Under the pieces are notes generated by a model. The model saw nothing but the letters and a program-made list of their open reading frames with translations, was not told where the DNA came from and did not search any database. Positions 32,492 to 43,700 of a DNA stretch of 64,000 nucleotides are shown piece after piece (the first letter of the stretch is position 1; every line of letters starts with the position of its first letter). The stretch is from the IMG/VR virus record IMGVR_UViG_3300030202_002001, positions 1 to 64,000 of that record; one strand, 5' to 3'. The stretch is from a virus. Both the position numbers and the translations under genes were made by a program.

Positions 32492-35400
32492 ATGCCACAA
32501 CAGACTAACCTCAATGTAAGTCCGTATTATGATGATTTTGACCCTAATAAGGGCTATCATCGTGTCCTGTTTAAACCAGGATTTCCAGTACAGGCTAGAG
32601 AACTTTCTACCTTACAGTCTATCCTGCAGAATCAGGTAGAAAAATTTGGTAGTCATATCTTCAAAGAAGGATCCATCGTAGTTCCAGGATCCGTAACTTT
32701 TGATGGACAATATTATGCAGTTCAGGTCAATCCAACCCACCTAGGAACTGATATTGGTGTATATGCCGATAAGGTAATTGGGAAAATTATTAAGGGACAG
32801 ACTACAGGAACAACTGCAAAAGTAATTAACTTTATTAGTGCTTCACAGTCAGATAATGACTATGACACTTTTTATGTTAAGTACATTAATTCAGCATCCA
32901 CTGGAGATTTTAATTTCTTCTCTGATGGTGAAATTTTAGTTGCAGAAGAATCATTTACATATGGTGGCACAACTATTAATGTCGGTGGTACTTTTGCTTC
33001 TACTATTGATTTAGATGCGTGTAGTATTGGTTCTGCTGCATCTGTTGATGAAGGTATCTATTTTCTTAGAGGTTGTTTTGTAAAGGTAGAAAAGCAAACA
33101 ATTATTCTAGATCAATACAACCCACAACCATCCTTTAGGGTTGGATTGAGAGTAGTCGAGACAAATGTATCTGCTAAATCCGACGAGAGCCTTTACGATA
33201 ATGCAAAGGGATTTTCTAACTTTGCTGCTCCTGGGGCAGATAGGCTTAAAATTAATCTTGTCTTAGATAAAAAAGCAGTATCAGATTTTAACGATACGGA
33301 TTTCGTAGAGATTTTACGAGTTAGCAACGGCGAAATCTTATCCATTAAGAGAGAAACAGAATATTCTAAAATTAGAGAGTATCTCGCAAAAAGAACTTTT
33401 GACGAGTCTGGTGACTATACTGTTAACAAATTCCTGTTAAACATTACAGAGTGTCTTAATGACAGGAAAGGTAATAATGGAGTTTATTTCTCTGATCAAA
33501 CAACCTTTGATGGGAATCAACCAGATGATGATCTTGCTTGCTTAAAAATTAGTGCTGGTAAGGCATATGTCAAAGGATATGAAGTATCAACTGATGGTCC
33601 TACAACCATCGACTTCTTCAAACCAAGAGAAACTGGAGAAGTAAAGAACAAGTCTTTCCCATTTGAGATGGGAAATAAGTTTATTGTCAATAATGTAAGT
33701 GGTATTAGTACCTTTACCAACAGAATTAATCTGATGGGAGGTCCCAATAGTGGTGGTAGTGCTAATGTAGCAGGCACTGCATCTAAAATTGGTGATGCTA
33801 AAGTATATAATCTTGGTTTAAGAGATAGAGTATATAAAGACGCATCTACGGAATTCGATATGTATCTGTATGATATACAGACATATACGACTCTGCAACT
33901 GAACGACTATGTTAGTAATTCTGAGTTAAACGAATCAGCATTTATTGTTGGTAAGGAAAGTGGAGCAAACGCATTTGCAGTAACCGCAGGTGCTGGTTCT
34001 AGTACCATTCAAGTTACTCAGACATCTGGTACTTTCAGGAGAGGAGAAGAAATTCTCATTAATGGAACTGATGCTACTCCTAGAACTATTGAGGGTGTAA
34101 CCCCTTACGGCATCAATGATGTTTTCTCCTTCGCTCAAAGTGGTAATAGTTTTACTGCTAACAAGAAGTTAACCGATAGGATTCCTCCTAGATTAGGAAA
34201 TGGTAATGTAAAAATTACAAAGGCTGGTGCAACAGCAACTGTCACCGCACCTAGAATTGACAGTTTCCAGAGATTCAAACCTGGAGATGTTATCAGGTTT
34301 GTGGAAGGTGGTAATCAATATCAGAATGTCGTATTGACAATTGCTGCTGACCTACAGTCCATGACTGTTGGTGCAATGACAACAGTTGCAAATTTATTTG
34401 AGGGAACTGTTAAGACCTTTGAGGGACCAATCACTATTGGATCTCAAGATGGTAGTGATCAAAATGCATCTCTCATTACAGTAATTCCAGATCTCAATGT
34501 TTCTAATGTTGACTTTACTGGATCTACATTATTACTTTCTACTCAGATTCAAAACGAATCAACTAATGCTCTTGGGCAGTTAGTTATTCCTATTTCTTCA
34601 GTAGACATTCCAGATACATCATTTGCTGGATTTGATGAGGAAAGGTATCAAGTACAATATTCAAACGGCAATATCGGTGTAATTGAGGATGATCAGGTAA
34701 CAGTTACTGGTACACAGGTAACTATTACTGGTCTTCTTCCTTCGCAAACTGGGATGACTGTTAATGTCACAGTTATCAAAGCAGTTGTCAAGAATAAAGT
34801 AAAAGAGTTTAAGAGGTGCCAACAAGTCGCTGTCACAAGATCTAAAAACAAGAGATCTGGCACTGATCCAGCCACAAGTATCAATGATGGTTTGAATCAT
34901 AGTGCTCTATATGGACTGAGAGTTCAAGATAGAGATATCTCTCTTAACGAACCAGATGCAGTTGATATTGTTGCTATCTACGAATCTTTAGATTCATCTG
35001 CTCCTATTCCAGATAAGTTAAGTTTTAGTTCTACTGATGATGTCTTTACAAGTGCTATCATCGGTGAAAATATTTTCGGATCTACAAGCAAAGCAATTGC
35101 AAAGGTAGTTTCTGTTGATGCTGGTAATAGTCAGATTGATATTGTTTATCTGACTAATGATAGATTCACTGTATTGGAACCACTGAAGTTTGAAGAGTCT
35201 AATACTACTGCTGTTCTCCAAGGATTCACCCCTGGAAAATATAGAGATATTACCAGCAGTTACATGCTGGATAAAGGTCAGAGAAATCAATATTATGATT
35301 ATTCTAGAATTGTAAGAAACAGAGGAGCATACATTCCTCATAGACAACTTCTTATAATCTATAACAGATATGATGTTCCCACTGGAGACACTGGGGATGT

Positions 35401-38400
35401 ATTCACAGTTAATAGTTATAACGAAGAAAGATATACCAAGGATATTCCTCAAATTGGAAACTTCCGTATTGAAGCGCATGATTGTTTAGACTTTAGACCT
35501 AGAGTTTCTTCTTACAATCCAGCCTCTGGATCAGTATCTCCCTTCTTCTATACTGCAAGAGACTTTGACGGCAAACCCGATAGAATTTTGACTCCTAATG
35601 AGTCAATGACATTTGACTATGATTTCTATCTTCCTAGAATTGATAAAGTAGTTCTTCTTCCAGACGGCAACTTTGATCTACTGAAAGGAAAGCCAGCAAG
35701 GCAACCAGTTCCTCCAGTTGTATCTGGACCTGGAATGGAAATTGGTACAATTCTTCTTCCCGCATATCTTAGAGATACTGATGAAGCAAGAGTTTATCTG
35801 AAGGATAATCGTCGGTACACGATGAGAGATATTGGTGATCTTGCAGATAGAATTGAAAATCTGGAAGTTGTTACCAGTCTCAACCTTTTGGAAAAGAGTG
35901 CTGAGTCTTTACAAATCAGAGATTCGCAAGGTCTTACTAGATTTAAGTCTGGTTTCTTTGTAGATAACTTCAAGACCTTTGACTTTATGCATCCAAGTTC
36001 CCCATGTGAAATTGATAGGGATCTTGGTGAATTAAGACCACTCAGAGAATTTGAATCTTCTGCACTGCAAGTCGCTGCTAAAGATGACCTTCCAGTATCT
36101 CAAATCGACTACAGTTCAAACTTCCTGTTGCTTGATGAATTAAACACTCAAAAAACAGGTAATCTTCTGTCTTTGAAATATGAGGAAGTTCAGTATATTA
36201 AGCAGGAATTTGCCACAAGAGTAAACAACATCAACCCATTCCATGTTGTTGCATTTACTGGTGAACTAAGACTTAATCCATCTATCGATAACTGGATCAA
36301 TACCAGAGAGACTCAGAATGTTATCCGTAATACTATTGGTATTACAGTATTTAATAACCAAGTTGCTGCAAACTTCAGTCTGACTAGAGGTGGTGCTCTT
36401 GGTGGTTCTGCTTCTGTAACTACTAGAGAAACTGGTAGAACTGTACAGAGAGATGACATCAGATCTGAGAACACCTTTATTGCTGAAGAAACTTTTGATC
36501 CATTCTGTCGTTCCAGAAATATTGAATTCAATGCGATTGGTTTAAAACCATTCACTAACTTCTTCCCGTTCTTTGACAATCAAGGGGGTGTAGATATTAT
36601 CCCCAAACTGTTAGAAGTTGCCAATGTATCTGGTTCCTTCCAAACAGGAGAGACAATTAGAGGTTCTATTATTGGTACAGGTGGTGGAACATCATTTGAA
36701 TTTAGACTTGCTGCTCCAAATCATAAGAATGGACCGTTCAATGCTCCCACAACAACATATACGGTAAATCCCTACGATCCCACATCCACACTTCCTAATG
36801 GATATTCGCAGGCATCTACTGTCCTGAATATTGACATAACATCACTTTCTGCTCAAGCACAAGGTGCCTTCTTTGGATTCGCTCCTACTGGAATGCTCAT
36901 TAGAGGTCTTACCAGTGGTGCTCAAGCGGTTGTAGCGGGTGTTAGATTAGTGTCTGATGACTTTGGTGATCTTTTCGGCTCTATCTTCCTGAGAGATCCT
37001 AACCAAACACCTACACCTCAAGTAAGAATTAGATCTGGTAACAGAGACTTTAGATTAACATCAAGTCAGTCTAATGAAAATCCAGCACCAGGTTCTACTT
37101 TAATTTCTCATGCTACTGGTCGCTACACAGCAACTGGTACTACAAGAGTTGTCCAAACTGATATTAGAATCACAACTCTTGAAACTACAACGATTACTAA
37201 TCTCTCTACAATTGATATTAGAGGAACAGTACCTGAGCCACCTCCGCCGCCGCCCCCAGTTATTATCAACAACACCAGAGTTATTGATAGAACTAGAACG
37301 GTCATTAGAAACCGTACTAGAGTTATTGATAGGACTCGTACTATTCGTGTAAGAGAAAGAGATCCTTTAGCACAAACAATCGTAACTGGACCTGAGGGAG
37401 CATGGATTACATCTCTTGACTTGTTTTTTGCAACTAAGAATGCAGGAACAACACCCGTAAGAATTGAAGTTAGAACAGTTGAACTGGGTACTCCTACTCT
37501 GTTTATTATTGACAGAGCTGCTCAAGCAACTATTCGTCCTTCGGATATTCAAACATCTAAAGATGGTTCTGTTGCAACTAATATCAAATTTGATACTCCA
37601 TTCTACTTAGATCCAGATGAATCCTATGCTATTGTTATCCTGTCGGATAGTGATGAATATGAAGTATTCTGTGGAGAGATGGGTCAGAAGGCCCTGAACG
37701 CACAATCGCTGCCTTCTGCTAAGGGTAAGATTTACTCACAGCAGTTTGCTATGGGTTCATTGTTCAAGTCACAAAACGGTGCAACTTGGACTCCTACTCA
37801 GTTTGAAGACCTTACATTTACTCTGTATAGAGCGAAGTACACATCAAGTCAAGGTCTGTTAACATTCTTCAACCCACCAGTAGAACCTAATAACGGTTTA
37901 CTTCCTCCCCTTCCATTCGATCCTATTACTGCCCTTCCCAAGAAAGGTAAGTTGGGTATTGTTACAACCACAAATGCTGGTTTAATTGGTACAGTCTTTG
38001 CTCCTGGTCGTAAGATTAGTGAACAGACTTCTACATATCGCTATGGACATATTGAAAACAAAGGTGGTCCTGCTACTGGTGTTGTCGGAATTCTGACATC
38101 TGGTAGTAACTATGGTACTCCTACCAACCCTGTCAGTACATACAATATTACTGGTGATGGTTCTGGACTGACACTAAATGCAACTGTTGGTTCTGGTATT
38201 TCTGCGATTACTGCAGTTACTATTGTTGGTGCTGGTAGAGGTTATAAAGTCGGTGATGTTGTTGGAATTGTTACTGCTGATATTGGTGGATCTGGTTCTG
38301 GTGTTCGCATCGGTATCAACTCTATTAATGGCATTGACACTCTGTATTTGACTGATGTTCAGGCAGAAACATTTGACACCACATCAGGTAACGAAGCCAC

Positions 38401-39814
38401 TTATTATCATGAGGCAGGTTCAATTGTTGACACTGGTTTAGATATTATCAGTTTTGACAATACTGGAAGTGTTTACACTGGAGAATACTTCAGAGTAAGT
38501 CATCGTAATCATGGCATGCACAGTGTTCTGAACAAAGTAATTCTGAGTGATATTCAATCGGATGTTTTACCAACGGAACTGTCGGTAGATGTTGCCTCAA
38601 ATGAAACCTCAATTTCTATTGCATCAACTGAGCAATTCAATACTTTTGAAGGGGCTTTGGTTAGTGCTGCAAACACTGGTTATGCATTAATTAACAGTGA
38701 GATTCTTTCATACACTAGTGTTGGCGTCTCTAGTTTGGGTGGTGTTGTAAGAGGTGTAGATTCCACTAACGCATTGAATCATCTTAAGGATGAAATTGTT
38801 CAAAAATATGAATATGCTGGTGTCTCTCTCTTAAAAGTGAATACTGAGCATGATGTACAAAGCATCCTTAGAGGTATTGATAACTACTATCTTAGAATTG
38901 ACAGAGGATCTAGTAGATCTGTTGATGACAATGCCAACAATATTCCTCAGGTATCCTTTAAGGAAGAGGCTGCTGGTGGTGGTCAAGATGTACATGCTTC
39001 TAAGAACATCCAATTCGATGCTGTGAGACCCCTTCTCGATGCTTCAACCTTTGGACCCACGGACTTCATCTCTCTGCAGATGAGAAGCGTTACAGGTACA
39101 TCTGTTGATGGTAGTGAGACATCATTTGTTGACAACGGATTTGAAGATCTGAACCTCAATAGAATTAATATTCTTGAGACAACAAGACTTCTTGCTGCTA
39201 GAACTAACGAGTCAGCTAGACTTGGATCATTACCAAGAAATAAGTCATTTACATTCACAGTCGAACTTGCAAATAGTGGAGATGAGTTTAACTCACCTAC
39301 AGTCAACCTGGAAGGAGCAAATGCACTCTTCTATGAGAATAGACTGAACAACCCAATTGAGGATTACAGAATTGATCCTAGAGTCAAATCTAGATTCAAT
39401 GATCCTCATGCTTCTTATTATATGTCTCAACCGATCTATATTAAGAACCCTGCAACTTCATTGAAAGTTGTATTTGAAGCTCGCAGACCAATCGAATGTG
39501 ATTTCCGTGTTCTCTACAGTATTCTCAAAACAGACTCTAGTGAAGTAACTCCTGACTTTGAATTATTCCCTGGACATTTCAATCTAATTGATACTGATGG
39601 CGATGGCCTTGGGGATCAAGTTATTGATGTTACCGAAAATGATGGTAGACCCGATGCCTTTGTTGCTGCGAATGAGATGACTTACAGGGAATATACATAC
39701 TCTGTAGATGACCTGCCAAGTTTCAACGGTTTCCAAATTAAGATCGTATTCACTGGAACAAATCAGGCAAAACATCCTGTACTGAAGAATTTGAGAGCAA
39801 TCGCTGTAGCATGA
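32492..39814 (+). CDS. Large virion structural protein, DUF4815-type N-terminus, 2440 aa
   Basis: The N-terminal ~150 residues (YDDFDPNKGYHRVLFKPG, ELSTLQSILQNQVEKFG, IFKEGSIVVPGS) match the DUF4815 virion family. The middle is beta-rich. Near residue 1583 there is a polyproline run (PEPPPPPPP), followed to ~1625 by Arg-Thr repeats (RTRTVIRNRTRVIDRTRT). This is an unusual linker before a GPEGAWITSLDLFFATK domain. Gly-Tyr modules (GSNYGTP, GAGRGYKVGD) and an EILSY ... VRGV ... HL unit follow at ~1860-2110. It occupies the T4 gp9-gp12 interval and probably connects baseplate and fibres. Late structural gene; 4-bp overlap with the next gene. Confidence 0.85.
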   Translation: MPQQTNLNVSPYYDDFDPNKGYHRVLFKPGFPVQARELSTLQSILQNQVEKFGSHIFKEGSIVVPGSVTFDGQYYAVQVNPTHLGTDIGVYADKVIGKIIKGQTTGTTAKVINFISASQSDNDYDTFYVKYINSASTGDFNFFSDGEILVAEESFTYGGTTINVGGTFASTIDLDACSIGSAASVDEGIYFLRGCFVKVEKQTIILDQYNPQPSFRVGLRVVETNVSAKSDESLYDNAKGFSNFAAPGADRLKINLVLDKKAVSDFNDTDFVEILRVSNGEILSIKRETEYSKIREYLAKRTFDESGDYTVNKFLLNITECLNDRKGNNGVYFSDQTTFDGNQPDDDLACLKISAGKAYVKGYEVSTDGPTTIDFFKPRETGEVKNKSFPFEMGNKFIVNNVSGISTFTNRINLMGGPNSGGSANVAGTASKIGDAKVYNLGLRDRVYKDASTEFDMYLYDIQTYTTLQLNDYVSNSELNESAFIVGKESGANAFAVTAGAGSSTIQVTQTSGTFRRGEEILINGTDATPRTIEGVTPYGINDVFSFAQSGNSFTANKKLTDRIPPRLGNGNVKITKAGATATVTAPRIDSFQRFKPGDVIRFVEGGNQYQNVVLTIAADLQSMTVGAMTTVANLFEGTVKTFEGPITIGSQDGSDQNASLITVIPDLNVSNVDFTGSTLLLSTQIQNESTNALGQLVIPISSVDIPDTSFAGFDEERYQVQYSNGNIGVIEDDQVTVTGTQVTITGLLPSQTGMTVNVTVIKAVVKNKVKEFKRCQQVAVTRSKNKRSGTDPATSINDGLNHSALYGLRVQDRDISLNEPDAVDIVAIYESLDSSAPIPDKLSFSSTDDVFTSAIIGENIFGSTSKAIAKVVSVDAGNSQIDIVYLTNDRFTVLEPLKFEESNTTAVLQGFTPGKYRDITSSYMLDKGQRNQYYDYSRIVRNRGAYIPHRQLLIIYNRYDVPTGDTGDVFTVNSYNEERYTKDIPQIGNFRIEAHDCLDFRPRVSSYNPASGSVSPFFYTARDFDGKPDRILTPNESMTFDYDFYLPRIDKVVLLPDGNFDLLKGKPARQPVPPVVSGPGMEIGTILLPAYLRDTDEARVYLKDNRRYTMRDIGDLADRIENLEVVTSLNLLEKSAESLQIRDSQGLTRFKSGFFVDNFKTFDFMHPSSPCEIDRDLGELRPLREFESSALQVAAKDDLPVSQIDYSSNFLLLDELNTQKTGNLLSLKYEEVQYIKQEFATRVNNINPFHVVAFTGELRLNPSIDNWINTRETQNVIRNTIGITVFNNQVAANFSLTRGGALGGSASVTTRETGRTVQRDDIRSENTFIAEETFDPFCRSRNIEFNAIGLKPFTNFFPFFDNQGGVDIIPKLLEVANVSGSFQTGETIRGSIIGTGGGTSFEFRLAAPNHKNGPFNAPTTTYTVNPYDPTSTLPNGYSQASTVLNIDITSLSAQAQGAFFGFAPTGMLIRGLTSGAQAVVAGVRLVSDDFGDLFGSIFLRDPNQTPTPQVRIRSGNRDFRLTSSQSNENPAPGSTLISHATGRYTATGTTRVVQTDIRITTLETTTITNLSTIDIRGTVPEPPPPPPPVIINNTRVIDRTRTVIRNRTRVIDRTRTIRVRERDPLAQTIVTGPEGAWITSLDLFFATKNAGTTPVRIEVRTVELGTPTLFIIDRAAQATIRPSDIQTSKDGSVATNIKFDTPFYLDPDESYAIVILSDSDEYEVFCGEMGQKALNAQSLPSAKGKIYSQQFAMGSLFKSQNGATWTPTQFEDLTFTLYRAKYTSSQGLLTFFNPPVEPNNGLLPPLPFDPITALPKKGKLGIVTTTNAGLIGTVFAPGRKISEQTSTYRYGHIENKGGPATGVVGILTSGSNYGTPTNPVSTYNITGDGSGLTLNATVGSGISAITAVTIVGAGRGYKVGDVVGIVTADIGGSGSGVRIGINSINGIDTLYLTDVQAETFDTTSGNEATYYHEAGSIVDTGLDIISFDNTGSVYTGEYFRVSHRNHGMHSVLNKVILSDIQSDVLPTELSVDVASNETSISIASTEQFNTFEGALVSAANTGYALINSEILSYTSVGVSSLGGVVRGVDSTNALNHLKDEIVQKYEYAGVSLLKVNTEHDVQSILRGIDNYYLRIDRGSSRSVDDNANNIPQVSFKEEAAGGGQDVHASKNIQFDAVRPLLDASTFGPTDFISLQMRSVTGTSVDGSETSFVDNGFEDLNLNRINILETTRLLAARTNESARLGSLPRNKSFTFTVELANSGDEFNSPTVNLEGANALFYENRLNNPIEDYRIDPRVKSRFNDPHASYYMSQPIYIKNPATSLKVVFEARRPIECDFRVLYSILKTDSSEVTPDFELFPGHFNLIDTDGDGLGDQVIDVTENDGRPDAFVAANEMTYREYTYSVDDLPSFNGFQIKIVFTGTNQAKHPVLKNLRAIAVA

Positions 39815-40014
39815 GTTTGATTCCTGTAGAAGGACATTCTAGTCTTTATAGAGATTCTGATACTGGTGCCATCGTTAATACCGATGACTCCAGTTATCAT
39901 GCTTATTTGAGACAAAAGAATGCCAAAAAAAGTGAGAAAGAAGAACTTGATGAAATGAAGAAGGATATTGATGACATTAAAAAAATGTTAAGTAAAATAG
40001 TGGAAAAATTATGA
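39811..40014 (+). CDS. Small coiled-coil protein (67 aa)
   Basis: The ATG overlaps the previous stop (ATGA). N-terminal RDSDTGAIVNTDDSSYHAYL, then a Lys/Glu-rich coiled coil (KSEKEELDEMKKDIDDIKKML). The TGAIxNxD motif with a C-terminal coil recurs in small cyanophage virion or assembly proteins. Overlaps the next gene by 4 bp. Confidence 0.7.
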   Translation: MSLIPVEGHSSLYRDSDTGAIVNTDDSSYHAYLRQKNAKKSEKEELDEMKKDIDDIKKMLSKIVEKL

Positions 40015-40175
40015 GTAGAAATCCTCACTCTGAATTTTTAAAATATCATGGCTTTGAATCACAATCCATAGATGATATCTCATCTAATGACATCGAAATG
40101 CTAAAAGCAGATGTTCTAGAAATCAAAATGACCATGCAGTCTATATTACAGGAACTAAGGAAACTAAATACCTAA
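40011..40175 (+). CDS. Small coiled-coil protein (54 aa)
   Basis: Read directly from ATG 40011 to TAA 40175. SEFLKYHGFESQSIDDIS, then a helix LKADVLEIKMTMQSILQEL with heptads. Probably a partner of the preceding coiled-coil protein. A late promoter motif overlaps its 3' end. Confidence 0.6.
   Translation: MSRNPHSEFLKYHGFESQSIDDISSNDIEMLKADVLEIKMTMQSILQELRKLNT
40163..40170 (+). promoter_or_regulatory. Late-promoter-like ACTAAATA
   Basis: Overlaps the end of the 54-aa gene, 29 bp before ATG 40199. It probably drives the fibre genes. Confidence 0.5.
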
Positions 40176-40198
40176 TAGGATAATCCGTGATGTAAAGA

Positions 40199-40537
40199 AT
40201 GGCAGTTTACATTGCTAATCTCTCAGTCGATACAGGTGTTGATTTTCAACATGGGTTCAGTCTAGGAGATAACGACACAGGCACTTTTTTGAACTTAACA
40301 AACTATACCTGCACCTCTCAACTAAGAAAGTGGGCGGGGAGCTCTACTGCTGTTTCGTTTGCATCTACAGTCACCGATCCCGAAGCAGGTCAGATCCAGA
40401 TATCTCTGGCATCTACGCTTACAGCTGATATTAAGCCAGGGCGATATGTATATGATGTGAATCTTGAAGACTCTGGTGGATTTAAATACAAGGTCGTTGA
40501 AGGAATGGTCCTAGTCAGAGCAGGAGTAACAAGGTAA
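40199..40537 (+). CDS. Beta-sandwich virion protein (112 aa)
   Basis: MAVYIANLSVDTGVDFQHGF..., followed by NLTNYTCTSQLRKW, then strands GQIQISLAS, GRYVYDVNL, VVEGMVLVRAGVTR. The DTG-x-DF ... NLT ... start resembles the N-terminal domain of baseplate upper proteins such as BppU, and the pattern fits a small beta sandwich. Coupled to the next gene by an overlapping stop/start. A fibre or baseplate attachment role is inferred from context. Confidence 0.65.
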   Translation: MAVYIANLSVDTGVDFQHGFSLGDNDTGTFLNLTNYTCTSQLRKWAGSSTAVSFASTVTDPEAGQIQISLASTLTADIKPGRYVYDVNLEDSGGFKYKVVEGMVLVRAGVTR

Positions 40538-40749
40538 TGCCATCATTACGAATAGGCACATCTAATCAAGTAAAAGTTATTGCCAGCGGTGCCCTCGGAG
40601 GTGGCTCTGGCGGTAGACTGACATTGCTTGCTGATGTTGATGCATCAACACTAGAGGATGGAAGCATCCTGGTATATGAAGCGGCGTCGAACGCCTTCAA
40701 AACAACAAAAAATTTCCCTGCTGCCATCATTGACGGAGGTGTCTTCTAA
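40537..40749 (+). CDS. Small fibre-associated protein (70 aa)
   Basis: The ATG overlaps the previous stop. MPSLRIGTSNQVKVIASGALGG, then LTLLADVDASTLEDGSILVYE, resembling the repeat at the start of many phage fibre proteins (DV.....DG..L.Y). It may be a separately encoded fibre N-terminal domain. The stop overlaps the start of the large fibre gene. Confidence 0.6.
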   Translation: MPSLRIGTSNQVKVIASGALGGGSGGRLTLLADVDASTLEDGSILVYEAASNAFKTTKNFPAAIIDGGVF

Positions 40750-43700
40750 TGTCCGCAACGATTCTCTTAAAAAGGACACTTGGAACATCCCCACCGAATA
40801 TTGCACCAGTTGGTACTGGAGTCTCATTTGGTGAACTTGTTTACGCATACGATACTAGCGATGTAGGTGCTGGTAAGTCGTACAAGAAATTATATATTGG
40901 TAGTCCATCAGGTCCTGGTTTCGCACCTATTCCTATTGGTGGTGAATATTACACCAGCCTGTTCAATGACAATCCTTCCGATTACGGAAAACCTCAAGCA
41001 TCTAAAGTCTTAATCTTAGATGATCAAGCAAAGGTTGCTTCCTGGTTTGTTGTAGATGATTTCTACACAGCAGGTGTTGGTACAGTTGCTGGAAACTTTA
41101 CTGTTGGTGGCAACCTTAATGTAACAGGAGACCTCGTTTATGATGAGGCAAATGCTAGAAACTGGAATGTAACTGGCATTGCAACTGCTGCTACATTAGA
41201 TGTTGGTGCTGCAGGATTCTCTACCCTAGGTGTAACTGACTTCCGTGCAGTTACTGGTGTTGTAACCACTCTTAGTGGTACAAGTGCTGACTACTACGAA
41301 GTAAATGTAGGACACGCACTTACTGCAAATAATGTAGAAGTTACTGGGGTATCATCCTTCAGTAATATTACATTCTCCAATGATATTATTAGAGTTGGTC
41401 GTGATGCTGCCGTAGGTCTTAGCAGTGCCGACTCTTCAATCTTTATTGGTGACTTTGCTGGGGCTGGTATTGGACAAACTGTCCTTAACCGTCGTAATAT
41501 TGCGATTGGTGCCAGTGCAATGCAATATGCTGGTATTCTTTCCAGCAGTGACGAGTTAGAATCTAACATCGTCATGGGTAACTTTGCAGGCTATCGCTTG
41601 CAAGGTACTAAGAACTTGATGATTGGTGATAAGGTAGGTTTTGCCTTATCTTCTAGCGGCAACGATGAGAACATCGCTCTGGGTAACCAGTCGATGTATG
41701 GTGAGACTTTCCCTGTTGTTGATGGGGTAACTCTCAGCGTAACTGTCGGAGAACAAACTGCTGTTGCAAATTATGATCAGACAGAAGATGTAACCGAAAC
41801 CAGTGGATCTGGTGTTGGACTCTTAGTTAGATTACAGACTGGTAATACTGGTCTGATTACTAACATCGAAATCATGGCCCCTGGCGATGGTTATGAGGTT
41901 GGTGATACATTCACCATGCCGTTTGGTTTCCAGACTCTTACAGGTAGCGTAACTAGCAAGAATGGTCGCTTCCTAGGTGGTGGTACAGGAACCAGACAGC
42001 AGCAAAGAAACATTGCTATTGGTCCTTACACTCTCTTCAGTGTAGACGGTAGTAAGAACATTGCCATTGGTTACTCTGCTGGTAACGACACTCTTGGTAG
42101 TGGCAATGTCATCATCGGTTATGAACGAAATGTTGCTATCGGAGATAGCGACAACCAGCTCGTAATTGGTAATCAAAATATTAATTGGATCGACGGTAAC
42201 CAACTTGGTTATGTCGGCATCGGCACCACACGACCATTCGGGTTGTTAGATGTTGGTGGTGTAGTAATTGTTGATAAAGGCACTGGTAACACAGTAATCG
42301 CTGGCGTAACATCTGTTCCGCAAATTGATGCTAATGATATTGGTGTTGAGGACATTAAGGTCACTGCTGGTTTAGCAACTGACTTTGCAATTACCAACGC
42401 TAAGATTCAGTCAGGTATTATTACTGACACTGTTGGTACTGCTGCAACTATTACGAATGTAGATTTCGTAAATGCAGACATTGAAGATGTCAAGATCACT
42501 GTTGGTCTTGCTACTGACTTTGCAGTAACTAATCTGAGATCTCAGGTTGCGATTGCAACTAACGCTTATATTGATGTAGGTGTTGTAACATCATTGGTTG
42601 GCACCTATGCCACAATCACAACCTTCGATTCTAACGAAGGTGATATCAATACCCTGAAGACAGTTGCTGGTGTCGTTACATCACTGACTGGTTTTGGTGT
42701 AACTTACAATACAGCAGACTTTGAGAATCTTGACGCATTTGATGCGAAGATTACAACTGGTATTATTACATCTTTGGTTGGTACATATGTAACCTTCCAA
42801 GATGCTGACTTCCAGAAAGATGTCAGAGTTGGTGGAGCCCTTACTGTTGTTGGTGATCTGACCGTCAATGGAACTACAAGTTTCGTTCAGAGTTCGGTTG
42901 TTCAAATCACCGATAAGAACATTGAACTTGGTTTCAGTTCTACTGGTGGACATGCTGATGCTACGGCCGATAATGGCGGTATCATCGTTAAGGGAACAAC
43001 TGACAAAGAATTCTTATACGATCAAGCAAGAGAAGCATGGGAGTCTAATCTCAAGTTTACTCCTAGTGCAGATGGAACTCTGGATATCGGTACTACTGAT
43101 AGAGAGTGGAAAGACATCTACATTGATGGTACAGCACATCTTGACGCTGCTGACATCCTTGATGCCAAAATCACTGCTGGTATTATCACCAGTCAGGTTG
43201 GCACCTATGCAACCATTGGCACCGTTGATATCGAGACTCTCGATGCCAAGGATGTAAACATCACTGGTCTTGCTGTAACCGATATTGTCGGTACTGCAGC
43301 AACAATCACGACCATCGATGCTACAGAAGGTGATATTGTTAATGCAAAGATTACCGCTGGTATTATTACCAGTTTGGTTGGTACTGCTGCTACTATCGGT
43401 GATGTTAATATCACTGGAGACCTCAGAGTTGGTGGAGCTACAACCTTTACTGGCAATGTAACCTTCAATGGCGGTACAATCGGCCTTGGTGATTCCACTA
43501 CTGATAACATCGTCTTTACTGGTGAAGTTGACTCTGATATCGTTCCTGATGATGACGATACCTTTGATCTTGGTAGTGCCGCTAAAGAGTGGAAAGACAT
43601 TTATATCGATGGCGTTGCTCGTGTTGATGACCTGATTGTTGATTCAACAGTCGGTACATATGCGACAATCACAACTGCTGATATCGATGTACTCGATGCA

